Assembly (NCBI GenBank): GCA_965261585.1
Contig: CBDHDN010000009.1
Span: 1 to 44,379 of the forward strand
Length of the DNA: 44,379 nt
Origin: CBDHDN01 sp965261585
GTDB lineage: Bacteria; Pseudomonadota; Alphaproteobacteria; UBA6615
Direction: 5' to 3'
Shown piece by piece: positions 34,309-43,056 of this stretch; the first letter of the stretch is position 1; each line of letters starts with the position of its first letter. The position numbers were made by a program, and so were the translations under genes. The notes under the pieces were generated by a model. It was not told where the DNA came from. It searched no databases and was given only the letters and a program-made list of their open reading frames with translations.

Positions 34309-35408
34309 GTACCGGCTATCGCTGGCGGCGGAGTCGTGATTCAAAGGATGGATGAACATCCAGGACGCGACTCCGATCATATTGACGGAGGAGGAGCGGG
34401 CGGTGCTTGAGAGCATGGTCCGATCTCCGAAGACGGAACAGGGCGTGAGCGAGCGCGCCCGCATGGTGTTGTTGGCGGCGGACGGCCGCTCGACGCGCTC
34501 CATTGCGGCGGCGCTTGGCACCTGGCCGGGGCGGGTCAGCCGCTGGCGCACGCGCTTCGCGGCGGAACGGCTGGCCGGGCTGTCGGATCGAGCGCGGCCG
34601 GGGGCGACGCCGATCTACACGGCCGAGACGGGCCGGCGCATCCTGGCGCAGTTGGACGAGCCGCCGCCCGCCGGCTTCGCTCGCTGGACGGCGCCACTGC
34701 TGGCCCGGGCGCTGGGCGATGTGTCGGACCAGTACATCTGGCGCTTCCTGCGCCGGCAAAAGATCGACCTGGCCGGCCGTAAATCCTGGTGCCAGAGCAA
34801 CGATCCCGAGTTCGTCCCCAAGGCGGCCGAGATCGTCGGCCTCTACTTGCACCCGCCGGAGGACGCCATCGTGCTGGCGGTCGACGAGAAGCCGCACATC
34901 CAGGCGCTGGAGCGCGCCCAGGGCGCGCCCTGATCGGCCATGGCCAACACCTATAAGCGACACGGCACGACGACGCTGTTTGCCGCTCTCAACGTCGCCA
35001 GCGGCGAGGTTCAGGCCGGACACTACGAACGGCGGCGCCGCCGTGAGTTCCTCGACTTCATGAACCGCGTGGTGGCCGCCTATCCCGACCGCGAGATCCA
35101 TGTCGTTCTCGACAACCTGAACACCCACAAGCCCAAGCGCGACCGCTGGCTCAAGGCGCATCCCCATGTCCACTTCCACTTCACGCCCAACTACGCCAGC
35201 TGGCTCAACCAGATCGAGATCTGGTTCTCGATCCTCAGCCGCGCCGCCCTGCACGGCGCCAGCTTCACTTCGCCCCGACAACTCAGGGACGCCATCGATG
35301 CCTTCATCCACGCCCACAACAAGACCGCCAAGCCTTTCCGTTGGGTCAGCACCAACATCCATCAGAAGAGGCTCAAACCACGTCATCGCGATTTGTGATT
35401 CCCGGTAC
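34309..35408 (+). mobile_element. IS630-family element, 1100 bp
   Basis: The ends are GTACCGGCTATCGC and GTACCGGGAATCAC (complement of the right end), with TA on both sides (34307-34308 and 35409-35410). It inserted four bases from the 5' boundary of the group II intron. Confidence 0.8.
34352..35398 (+). pseudogene. IS630-family transposase, frame broken in the middle
   Basis: The first part (MNIQDATPIILTEEERAVLE to LAVDEKPHIQALERAQGAP) carries the helix-turn-helix regions and the first catalytic Asp, and stops at 34933. The second part (MANTYKRHGTTTLFAALNVA to QKRLKPRHRDL) has IHVVLDNLNTHKP and YASWLNQIEIWFSILSRAAL with the other two acidic residues. About ten residues between them and the frame are lost, so this is a small internal deletion rather than programmed slippage. 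Confidence 0.8.
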
Positions 35409-35415
35409 TAGGCTA

Positions 35416-35433
35416 CCGCCGAAGGAACGGCGG
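35416..35433. other. Hairpin beside the IS630 right end
   Basis: CCGCCG-aaggaa-CGGCGG followed by GTTCTGT could end transcription on the plus strand. Before the IS630 insertion it lay directly upstream of the group II intron start on the minus strand. Confidence 0.4.
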
Positions 35434-35474
35434 GTTCTGTCATGAGGTTGTAAGACCTCAAGCAAAACAATCAC

Positions 35475-35840
35475 TCACGCAGCTTCATGTCGCACGTCCA
35501 GGAATTGCACCCGGCCGCCGGGGACGAGCAGGATCTCGGTCGAGAACCGGTCGCCGTCCTCGCCGGGCTTCGACCAGCGCCGCGTCTGCAGCTTGCCGTC
35601 GACGTAGACCAGCCGGCCCTTCACGGCGTGTTTGACGAACATGTCGATCAGCCCGTCCTGGAAGGTGACGACGCGGTGCCACTCGGTCTTGTCGACCTTC
35701 TCGCTGGTCTGCTTGTTGATGTACGACTCGTCGGTCGCGATGCTCAGATTCGCGACGCGGCCGCCGCTCATGAGCTGGTTGACGGTGACGTCGGCGCCGA
35801 GGCGGCCGAGCAGCTCGACCCTGTTGAGTCCGAATGCCAT
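35475..35840 (-). CDS. ssb: Single-stranded DNA-binding protein, short form
   Basis: It is a 121-residue OB-fold protein: MAFGLNRVELLGRLGADVTV, SIATDESYINKQTSEKVDKT, EWHRVVTFQDGLIDMFVKHA and VKGRLVYVDGKLQTRRW. It starts behind AAGGAG. It ends at FLDVRHEAA right after the OB fold and has no linker or acidic DDDIPF-type tip, which chromosomal SSB uses to recruit partners. Such short SSBs are common on plasmids, phages and integrative elements. It is the last gene of the minus-strand island cluster here. Confidence 0.9.
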   Translation of the reverse strand: MAFGLNRVELLGRLGADVTVNQLMSGGRVANLSIATDESYINKQTSEKVDKTEWHRVVTFQDGLIDMFVKHAVKGRLVYVDGKLQTRRWSKPGEDGDRFSTEILLVPGGRVQFLDVRHEAA

Positions 35841-35952
35841 GGGGTATCTCCTTCATGGACTGGATGATGACGATGGGTGACGAACGTCGGGGACCGGGAT
35901 CACTCTCCCGAACCCCTTCGTTCACTCTCTAAAAGCCCTCCTCGAACTCCTC

Positions 35953-36213
35953 TCAGCCGTGCCGGCGCGCCGGGGTGGAGCCGAGAAGATCCAGGAGCGC
36001 CGCCTCGTGCAGTGCCTGCTCGAAGGGCGTGCGGTGGTCGAGGACCGCGATGGTGCGGTTGGGCAGCACCGAGTCCCGGTCGGGACAGCGGATCGCGCGG
36101 TCGTCCTCGCTGACTTCGCGGACGGTGTGCCGGTCGACCCCGATCTCCGCGAGCAGCGCGCTGCCGGTCGGGGGCTCGAAGTCGTAACCGGGATCGAATG
36201 GGGACAGGAACAT
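35953..36213 (-). CDS. Hypothetical 86-residue island protein
   Basis: It starts MFLSPFDPGYDFEPPTGSAL behind AAAGGAG, then IGVDRHTVREVSEDDRAI and NRTIAVLDHRTPFEQALHEA. It is acidic and soluble with no membrane segment. It lies between ssb and the SLOG gene on the same strand, so it is probably co-transcribed. I do not recognise the family. Confidence 0.65.
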   Translation of the reverse strand: MFLSPFDPGYDFEPPTGSALLAEIGVDRHTVREVSEDDRAIRCPDRDSVLPNRTIAVLDHRTPFEQALHEAALLDLLGSTPARRHG

Positions 36214-36312
36214 GGGCGTTCTCCTTTGCCGATTGCCCTGACCGGCATCGGTTCGGGAGACCCTCTCTCTCCGATCCTGCCGGGCTTGCCCGGCACGCGC
36301 TGCTCTCCACCT

Positions 36313-36849
36313 CTACGACCCGGAGGCGGCCCGGCGGATCGCGTCCAACCGCTCGCAGACTTCACGCGGCGACATCGATCCGAGATTGAGCACCGGGATG
36401 CCGTGGGCCTCGGCGATACGGATGGCCATCCCGGTTCCTCCGGAGACCAGTCCCCCGGCCGTCCAGCAGGCCACGGCATCCACTGGCCGATCCCAGGTCT
36501 CGCCGAGCAGTATCGCGACGTTGCGCCCATGCAATTTGCGGACGGCGCGGGAACAGCGGTCCCATGCCGGGTGCAGATCGGCGGCGATCTCCATGCAGGC
36601 GGAGAGTTCGGACCTGGAGGGCACCCTGCAGTCCGGCCCCCGGTGCCCGTTATAGCCCCGCCACGGCAGCCAGATCGTGCGCTGGCCGGCCGGCGCGCCC
36701 GCTGCGAACGCACTGTCGGCTCCGCCCGCCCCGCCGCTTGCCAGATGCCAGCCGGTGCGGGCCAGCCATCCCGACATCACCGTCATGTCGGCAAGGGTAG
36801 CGGCCGGCGTCGCGCGCGCCCCGATTCCGGCATAGGTGAGTGTGATCAT
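36313..36849 (-). CDS. SLOG-fold (DprA/YspA-like) nucleotide-binding protein
   Basis: It is 178 residues. MITLTYAGIGARATPAATLA and LARTGWHLASGGAGGADSAF show the first strand-loop-helix and the second glycine-rich loop of the DprA/LOG/YspA Rossmann-like group. VACWTAGGLVSGGTGMAIRI and GIPVLNLG complete the fold. Members may bind nucleotides or nucleic acid ends; many are encoded by phages and defence-related loci. The exact ligand is unknown. It stands upstream of the 86-residue gene and ssb. Confidence 0.75.
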   Translation of the reverse strand: MITLTYAGIGARATPAATLADMTVMSGWLARTGWHLASGGAGGADSAFAAGAPAGQRTIWLPWRGYNGHRGPDCRVPSRSELSACMEIAADLHPAWDRCSRAVRKLHGRNVAILLGETWDRPVDAVACWTAGGLVSGGTGMAIRIAEAHGIPVLNLGSMSPREVCERLDAIRRAASGS

Positions 36850-36991
36850 GTCCGATCCCCCGATGCGAATATTGCCGCGTCACCCTCCCGGCGCGCGGCT
36901 TCGCCCCTGTCCGGCCCTCCTCTGCCTCCGGAATGCGCGGCCCGGCGGTTCCCGACTTGATTCGGGATGCGGCGGCGGGCATGGGTGTCGG

Positions 36992-37372
36992 ATGGAGGTT
37001 CACGGACTCTTCAAGGGGCGCGGGTTCTGGGCGCTGGCGCTGCTGTGGCTGCCGGCCGGGGTGGTGGCGCAGGCGCTGGTGCGGTTCCTGCCGCAGGCCG
37101 ATCCGGGACTGTCGCCGGCGATGCTGCCTATGCTGGCGGGATCCCTGGTGCTGGTCGCGCCCTGCGGCCTGCCGCTGGCACTCGGTTGCAGGCGCGTCTG
37201 GCGGCTCGGCTACAGGCGCGCGGCCCGGTGGGCCTGGATCGGGCTCGGCGCAGTCACCGTGGCGGCGTCGGTAGTGGCGGGGCTGCTGGGACCGATTGCG
37301 ATCGCGCTCTATGCGGCGGTGCTCAGCCTGCCGGTGTGGGCGGCCTGGTGGTGGCTTGCGCACCGCGGCTGA
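36992..37372 (+). CDS. Small four-helix membrane protein
   Basis: It is 126 residues starting MEVHGLFKGRGFWALALLWL. Four hydrophobic segments can be seen: around residues 12-30, 43-65, 82-102 and 103-122, separated by short basic loops (CRRVWRLGYRRAARW). It is on the opposite strand to its neighbours. Unknown function; small membrane proteins of this kind occur in conjugative elements. Confidence 0.55.
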   Translation: MEVHGLFKGRGFWALALLWLPAGVVAQALVRFLPQADPGLSPAMLPMLAGSLVLVAPCGLPLALGCRRVWRLGYRRAARWAWIGLGAVTVAASVVAGLLGPIAIALYAAVLSLPVWAAWWWLAHRG

Positions 37373-37540
37373 TTGCTGATGGCGGCAGGCCGGCTGCGCA
37401 GCAGGGTGGCTGCACAAGGATGCGGAAGGACGCAAACGCCCCCAGGGCCGTTGCCTTGGGGGCGTTGGTGAAACGGACTGGGTTCACGGGCTGTCAATCG
37501 CGATCGAAGAGACCGTCCAAGCGAGTGCGAGTCTCGTTCA

Positions 37541-38005
37541 TCATGAGGGATCCCCCTCATGATCGAGTTTGAAGTACCGGCGAAGGGACTCATGGGTAAT
37601 CGGGGTGACGGCATATCGTCCCTCGCCTTCCTCTACGACCTCCCAGTCGTCCCAGCCGAAGAGGTACAGGTCCTTGTCGCCCGTGACGGTGCGGGTGCGG
37701 ATGGTGGTACGAGACTGGAAATGGCCGATGTTGGCGATCCCGGCGTCGGCCAGGTCCCTGGCTCTGATGACGGGGCCGAGTTCGGCGACCACTTGCAGAC
37801 CCTTCTTTGTTGGGGGCGATGCCGCTTCCATCCACTTCTGCACTTGTCGAAAGGTGAGATCGGCAACTTGGGCCATGTCGATGCCCATGAAGGGCTCGGT
37901 CTCTGGGTTCGTGGAGATGGCGCGCGTCATGAGGGCGACAATTTCTCTGCGGACGCTAGCGCTCAGCAGGGGGAAGTCCTGTTCGGTATCGAGTGTGAAC
38001 TGCAT
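37541..38005 (-). CDS. Hypothetical 154-residue protein
   Basis: It starts MQFTLDTEQDFPLLSASVRR behind AGGAG, followed by MAQVADLTFRQVQKWMEAAS and DKDLYLFGWDDWEVVEEGEG. It has no membrane segment and no motif I can name. A good sigma70 promoter lies just upstream. The gene and its leader are less GC-rich than the rest of the island, suggesting a separate arrival. Confidence 0.6.
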   Translation of the reverse strand: MQFTLDTEQDFPLLSASVRREIVALMTRAISTNPETEPFMGIDMAQVADLTFRQVQKWMEAASPPTKKGLQVVAELGPVIRARDLADAGIANIGHFQSRTTIRTRTVTGDKDLYLFGWDDWEVVEEGEGRYAVTPITHESLRRYFKLDHEGDPS

Positions 38006-38350
38006 CGGTTATCTCCTGTTAGTAGTGCAAGACGAGATATATAGTGTAGAGCAAGATGCAGGGCAAGTAGCATTATTAGAATTAACCCAAATATTTTCTG
38101 CGTACCAGAGTCGGTGCGAAAAAGAAGCGAGAGGCGGCTTACGTATCGGGCTGGCTCACGTCTGAAAGGAAGGTCGCACAATCTGTTTGCCATGTTGCCA
38201 CCAACACCGCGATCACTGCGGGATGTCGCAATCTTGACGGTGGCGAAGAGGACTAGTACATCGATTCCATGAAACGGATCATTTTGTGTGGGGTTCCTGA
38301 CTGCCTACCAGATTTGGTAGGGTGAAGGCGTGTATTGGCAGGGAGACATG
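38006..38350. other. AT-richer gap between the 154-residue gene and the truncated helicase gene
   Basis: These 345 bp contain the promoter at 38038-38066 and a small palindrome CCTACC-agattt-GGTAGG (38304-38321). No gene is visible. The right border coincides with the point where the helicase coding sequence is cut. Confidence 0.5.
38038..38066 (-). promoter_or_regulatory. Sigma70-like promoter of the 154-residue gene
   Basis: On the minus strand TTGCCC (38061-38066) and TATATA (38038-38043) are separated by 17 bp, about 33 bp before the start codon. Confidence 0.6.
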
Positions 38351-40765
38351 TCATGGCGGCGTCAGGGGATGTTCGAGGGTCTCGACCTCGACCCCGTCAT
38401 AGGAGAGCGCCCGGGCCTGGTAGAGGCCGAGGGCTTTCAAATCCCTGGCGACCACCTCCATCGCGGCAACGCCGCCGGCTTCCATGGCAGTGACGAACTC
38501 GACGCGGGTCTCGAACGGCGTCTCGCCGGCGGCCCAGAGCCCGAGCCTGCCGGCATAGGCGAGACCGGGGACGGTGGTGGCGCCGGTCGCGGACACATAG
38601 GCGATGCGCGCGTCCGGCAGCGCGTTCTGGAGCCTGAGCCCGGCGCGGCCCTGCTGGGACGGCTTGACCTCGCCGCGGCTGCCCTTGGAACCGGCGGCAT
38701 TGGCCATGGCGTGCGCTTCGTCGAAGATCACCGCCCCGTCGAAGCGGTGGCGGTCGTCCTCGTCGAGGGAGCCGGCGAGCCAGGCGACAATCTGGTCGAG
38801 GCGTGAGGGCTTCCCCTGGCGGGCCGGCGAGCGCAGCGTCGCGTAGGTGGCGAAGAGGATGCCCTCGGAGAGCGGGATCTCGGCCCCCTGGCGGAACCTG
38901 CCGAGCGCGATCACGTCGTTTTCGCGCCCGCCGAGCGCGCACCAGTCGCGCCGCGCGTCCTCGACCAGCTTGTCGGACTGCGAGAGCCAGAGGGCGCGCT
39001 TCCGGCCGCGCAGCCAGTTGTCGAGCACGATCGCGGCGACCTCGCGGCCCTTGCCGGCCCCGGTGCCGTCGCCCAGCATCCAGCCGCGCCGGAAGCGCAC
39101 CGGGGCGGACAGCACCTCACCGTCGTCGGTGACATCGATGGCGTCGTCATTACCGCCGGCCCCGCCGCCATCGTCGCCATCGCCGCCATCGTCCTCCGGG
39201 CAGCGCTGCACGGTCTCCCAGCCGGAGCCGATGCGGTAGTCCGCGGCGAGATGGCGGGAGTGGGCCTCGCCCGCCAGCACGGCGCTTTCGAGCTGCGCGT
39301 CGGAGAGGAGCCCGTCCGTCACCACGCGTTCGGGCAGCATCGGCCGGTATGACGGCACGGGATGCGGCACAGCGGCCATGGCGGCGGACTGCACGAGCGG
39401 CGTCGGATGGGCGATCGCCCCCGGCACCCGCACCACGCCCGGCCGCCACGGGTCGTAGGGGCCGGCATTCGTCTGCGTGGCGGGTGCGTGCGTAACGGTG
39501 TCGGAGGCGCCGGTCTCGACGGTCAGTTCGGCGACCGGTCCCCAGTTGTGGACGGTCGCAAGCGCGGCAGCAGGATTGGCGCTGTTGCTGCGCTTCGTGG
39601 CCGGCGGGCTGACCGTCTTGCCGAACAGGTCCCGCGCCGGACCGGTAGGGATGGACCGAACGGCTACCGGCGTAATCGGCAGCCTGGGCGGCACCCGCGC
39701 GATGACGGCGTCGAGCAGTTCGGCGGCGTCGGCGGCGCGGACCTCCCGGTCGAACACGGTTCGCGTCCGGGGCAGGTCGTCGATTCCGGGCTCGCTGCTG
39801 CGGTCGATGACGGTGAGCCGGGTGTCGAAGCCGGTGCCGCGGCGTGCATAGGCCCGCCCGTCGATGGCCATGGTGAAGACGACACGGGCGCCGCCGTCCA
39901 CGGAGCCGAAGGCATCCTGCCAGGCGGCATCGCCGGGGATGCAGCTCGACGACGTGATGGCGGCGAGCCGGCCGCCCGGCGGCAGCATGGCGAAGGCGGA
40001 GCGGATATGACGAAGATCGGCGTCGTGGCGGATGCGGTCGACGCCCGGCGTCGCGGAAAACGGCGGGTTCATGATGACGGCCGTGGGCGTCACGTCGTGA
40101 AGCCGGTCGGCGATGGCTTCCGCGTTGAAAGCGGTGGTGAGCGCCTGCGGGAACAGCCGGGTCAGGAGGCGGGCGCGGTTTTGCGCATACTCGTTCAGAT
40201 GCAGGTGGCCTTCGGTGCTCTTGCCGAGCGCACATTCGGCCATGACGGCGAGCATGCCGGTGCCGGCCGAGGGTTCCAGCACGGTGTCGCCCGGGCGGAT
40301 CGCGGCGGCCTGGAGCGCGGCATAGGCCAGCGGCAGCGGCGTCGAGAATTGCTGCAGGCGGACCTGCTCCTCGGAGCGCTTCGTGTGCGACGGCTCGAGC
40401 GCGGCGATCGCGGCCAGCATCCTGAGCATGGCGCGCGGCCCGTCCTGACCGGCCCCGGCGCGCATACGCATGGCGCGGCCGTAACGCTGCACGAACAGCA
40501 CGACGGCGGCTTCGGCGGCCTCGTAGGCGTCCTTCCAGACCCAGGCGCCGCCGGCATCGGAGGCGCCAAAGGCGCACGTCATAGCATCCCGGAGGATCGC
40601 GGCATCGAGCGGCTTTCCGGCCTCCAGGACCGGCAGCAGACTCCGGGCCGCCGCGAACAGGGCGTCGCCCCCGGCGAGGCGCGCCGGTTCGGCGGCCGGG
40701 TCGATGGCGAGTGTGGAAATGGGCGCGCGCGCGGACGCATCCGGCGCCGGATGGGCGTCGAGCAT
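38351..40765 (-). pseudogene. Adenine-type DNA methyltransferase fused to strawberry-notch helicase, C-terminally truncated
   Basis: The start MLDAHPAPDASARAPISTLA at 40765 follows GGAG. Residues about 150-330 form a class I methyltransferase: the Q-rich FSTPLPLAYAALQAAAIRPG, SAM motif TVLEPSAGTGMLAVMAE and catalytic VIMNPPFSATPGVDR. After a linker comes a superfamily 2 helicase lobe of strawberry-notch type: Walker A GDGTGAGKGREVAAIVLDN, QSDKLVEDARRDW, DEAH box AVIFDEAHAMAN and AYVSATGAT. It ends at VETLEHPLTPP after 804 residues. Relatives continue for several hundred residues with the second helicase lobe and further domains, so this copy lost its C-terminal part at about 38355. Probable role is on mobile DNA, modification or protection; the exact role is unknown. 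Confidence 0.85.
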
Positions 40766-40940
40766 GAAGATCTCCGTGCTGGAATTGCGGGGGATTGCCG
40801 GGCGGACGGCGCGGGTCATGGGCTCCCGCGCCGCGCCGGCGGCCTGACTTCGGACGGCTGACCCGCCTCGTCGCGGCGGAAACCGGGAACGGGTGGGGCC
40901 GGGAGGAAGCGGCGCTACGGAACCCGCCGGGCGGGCCGTG

Positions 40941-41690
40941 CTAGAGGAGGCCCTTGTCCCGGAAGCTCAACGCGTCGGCCGGGGTGACGATAATGTGGTC
41001 GTGCAGTGTGACCGCGATCGTCTTCAGCGCCCGCTGGATGCGCCGCGTCATGTCGATGTCGGCCTGGGAGGGGGTCGGATCGCCCGAGGGATGCGCGTGC
41101 AGGAGAATCACGGCGGTGGCGCCGATCTGGAGGCAGCGGACGCAGATCTCCCGGGGATAGGCCGGGGTGTGGCTGACGGTGCCGCGCTGATGCATCTCGT
41201 CGCGCAGAAGCCGGTTCTTGCGGTCCAGAAGCAGCAAATGAAACTCCTCGACGGGCTTGTGGCCGGCGAGCGTCCGGCAGTAGTCGAGAACCTTCGCGTA
41301 GTTGTCGAAGGCCGGGCGTATCCGGTCGGGCAGTCCCGCCCTGGCGAGTGCGATACCGAGGGCTTCGGCGGCCTTGATGGCGGCGACGCCGGCTTCGGAG
41401 AGGCCCGGAACGATGCGGAGCGAATCGGGTCGGGCGGCCAGCACGCGGGCCGGCGTGCCGAAGGCGTCCAGAAGGGTGACTGCGGCCTGCCGGGCATCGC
41501 GCACGCCATGGCGGCCGGAAAGCAGGAGTTCGAGCAGCTCGCGGCCGTCGGCGGCTTCGTGCCCGGCGCGCAGGAAGCGGTCCTGGAGCCGGCGGCGGGA
41601 TGCGGTCGCCGCCACAAGAGCCGGCGGCGCCGGCGCGTCGAACAGCGTCATGTCGCGGAAGCCCGGTTCGGGGGCGTCGAGAGGCGTCAT
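40941..41690 (-). CDS. radC: RadC-family protein (JAB/MPN domain)
   Basis: It is 249 residues. The helix-hairpin-helix region RIVPGLSEAGVAAIKAAEAL precedes the JAB domain, which has the metal site ILLHAHPSGDPTPSQADIDM and EEFHLLLLDRKNRLLRDEM. The motif HxHPSG with the following Asp is intact, so a metallo-isopeptidase or nuclease-like activity is possible. Island-encoded RadC proteins are frequent near SSB and anti-restriction genes. It is upstream of the methyltransferase-helicase gene in the same direction. Confidence 0.92.
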   Translation of the reverse strand: MTPLDAPEPGFRDMTLFDAPAPPALVAATASRRRLQDRFLRAGHEAADGRELLELLLSGRHGVRDARQAAVTLLDAFGTPARVLAARPDSLRIVPGLSEAGVAAIKAAEALGIALARAGLPDRIRPAFDNYAKVLDYCRTLAGHKPVEEFHLLLLDRKNRLLRDEMHQRGTVSHTPAYPREICVRCLQIGATAVILLHAHPSGDPTPSQADIDMTRRIQRALKTIAVTLHDHIIVTPADALSFRDKGLL

Positions 41691-41776
41691 TCGAGGTCTC
41701 CCTGGTCGGGGCGGAATCGAAAACGCCCCGCCCCGGGGATGCCGGGACGGGGCGGAATGCGGCGTGGGGAATGCGG

Positions 41777-42172
41777 TCAGGCGCCGGCGTCAGCCTTGGC
41801 CCGGATCGGCCCGGCGGCGGCGTCGAGCTCGGGTCCGAACTCGACGATGCGCCCGGCGGCCCGCGCAGCTTCGGCGTAGATCGAGATTAAGTATTTCGGA
41901 CGAAAATACATGTCGCGCTCGATGCCGAGGCCCATCAGGCCGCGGAATTCCGAAATCTCCCGCACACCGATTTCGCCCAGTTCGGGGAACCCCATGCCGA
42001 GATCGGCCAGGCCGAATCCGTAATCGTCGGGGTGGTCCGGATCGAGTTCGGTCAGCAGCCAGGTTCCCGCCCCTGTGGGATTGAACAAGCGCACGACTGG
42101 CTTGTGATCGGCCCCGCGGCGTATGCCGTTTGCGAGCAGCTTCTCGCGCTGCGCCTTGGTGGAAAGTTTCAT
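41777..42172 (-). CDS. DUF2958 domain protein
   Basis: It is 131 residues starting MKLSTKAQREKLLANGIRRG at 42172. KPVVRLFNPTGAGTWLLTEL, DPDHPDDYGFGLADLGMGFP and ELGEIGVREISEFRGLMGLG are the core of DUF2958, a family found on plasmids and integrative elements. The molecular role is unknown. A few extra residues at the C terminus (GPELDAAAGPIRAKADAGA) are weakly conserved. Confidence 0.85.
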   Translation of the reverse strand: MKLSTKAQREKLLANGIRRGADHKPVVRLFNPTGAGTWLLTELDPDHPDDYGFGLADLGMGFPELGEIGVREISEFRGLMGLGIERDMYFRPKYLISIYAEAARAAGRIVEFGPELDAAAGPIRAKADAGA

Positions 42173-42185
42173 GGGCGGCCTCCGG

Positions 42186-42422
42186 TCAGTGGGAGATGGC
42201 GCAACGCGCCGGGCCGACGGGGCCGAGCTCGACCGCGACGTTGCCGCCGTCGACGGCGATCCTGACGGTGCGGTCGGGCGGCATGAGCCAGAGCAGATCG
42301 GTCCAGACGGCATCGGCGATGGCGCGCCTGTGCGCCTCGTCGGTCGGCCCGGCCGGTGTGGCTGCGACCGGTGTGGCTGCGACCGGGGCGGCCGCAGGGA
42401 TGGGAGTTGGATCGAGTTTCAT
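42186..42422 (-). CDS. Hypothetical 78-residue protein with a domain shared by the edge gene
   Basis: It starts MKLDPTPIPAAAPVAATPVA, a Pro/Ala linker, then AIADAVWTDLLWLMPPDRTV and RIAVDGGNVAVELGPVG. The second half closely resembles the C terminus of the protein encoded at 43053-44379 (SIAEAVRRDLLWLAPRGRTV). It is 13 bp upstream of the DUF2958 gene and probably co-transcribed. Confidence 0.6.
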   Translation of the reverse strand: MKLDPTPIPAAAPVAATPVAATPAGPTDEAHRRAIADAVWTDLLWLMPPDRTVRIAVDGGNVAVELGPVGPARCAISH

Positions 42423-42579
42423 GGGGGGTCTCCCGTGGCTGGATGCGGAGGCGCGGAGGACCGGGTCGCTCCCGGGCCCCCGCCGCCTTCGCCCTGACGA
42501 TGGCCGGCCACCGCTCCGGGCGGAGCGGCGACGGGTTCGGGATGGATGGATTGCCGGTGGCGACGGGCCGGCGTCGGGC

Positions 42580-43056
42580 TCAGTCGACGATACGAATCCT
42601 GGCCTTGCCGCCGGTAACCTCGACACGAGGTTTCCCGTCCGGTCCGATGGAAACCGTGACCAGCGGCTTGTTCGCGGGCGGATGCGGCGGGTCGCAGACT
42701 TCGCTGGAGACGGTGCCGGCTTCGGTTGAGATGCGGACCAGGACCCGGCCGCCGGAGACCTCGACGGCGCCGGGCGGAACGGGACCGGTGAGGGTCACGA
42801 CCGGCGGTTCCCCGCGCTCGGTGAAGCGGTCCGGGACCGGCAACGTGCCGTCCCCCCACGGGTCTGCGTCGGCGCCCTCGCAGACTGCGTCGATATGCGA
42901 GTCGCTGACATGGCCGGTCGATTTCCAGCCGGCCGGATCCTCGTTGGCGGCCTCGATGGCCTTCTCCAGCGCTTCTTCGAGGGTGTCGGCCTCGACGGTA
43001 ACGGTGTTCGCGACATGGCTCATGTACGAACACTGGACAGTCCAGGGTTTGGTCAT
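42580..43056 (-). CDS. Hypothetical 158-residue island protein
   Basis: It starts MTKPWTVQCSYMSHVANTVT and has VEADTLEEALEKAIEAANED, a pattern seen in small single-strand or ligand-binding domains of mobile elements, then two beta-rich stretches (VEVSGGRVLVRISTEAGTVS, VTVSIGPDGKPRVEVTGG). Its ATG overlaps the stop of the preceding gene (ATGA), so the two are translationally coupled. I cannot name the family. Confidence 0.6.
   Translation of the reverse strand: MTKPWTVQCSYMSHVANTVTVEADTLEEALEKAIEAANEDPAGWKSTGHVSDSHIDAVCEGADADPWGDGTLPVPDRFTERGEPPVVTLTGPVPPGAVEVSGGRVLVRISTEAGTVSSEVCDPPHPPANKPLVTVSIGPDGKPRVEVTGGKARIRIVD

Noticed and set aside
38330..40861. Long plus-strand frames opposite the methyltransferase-helicase gene
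   Set aside because: They are shadows of the minus-strand gene, whose catalytic motifs are explicit.
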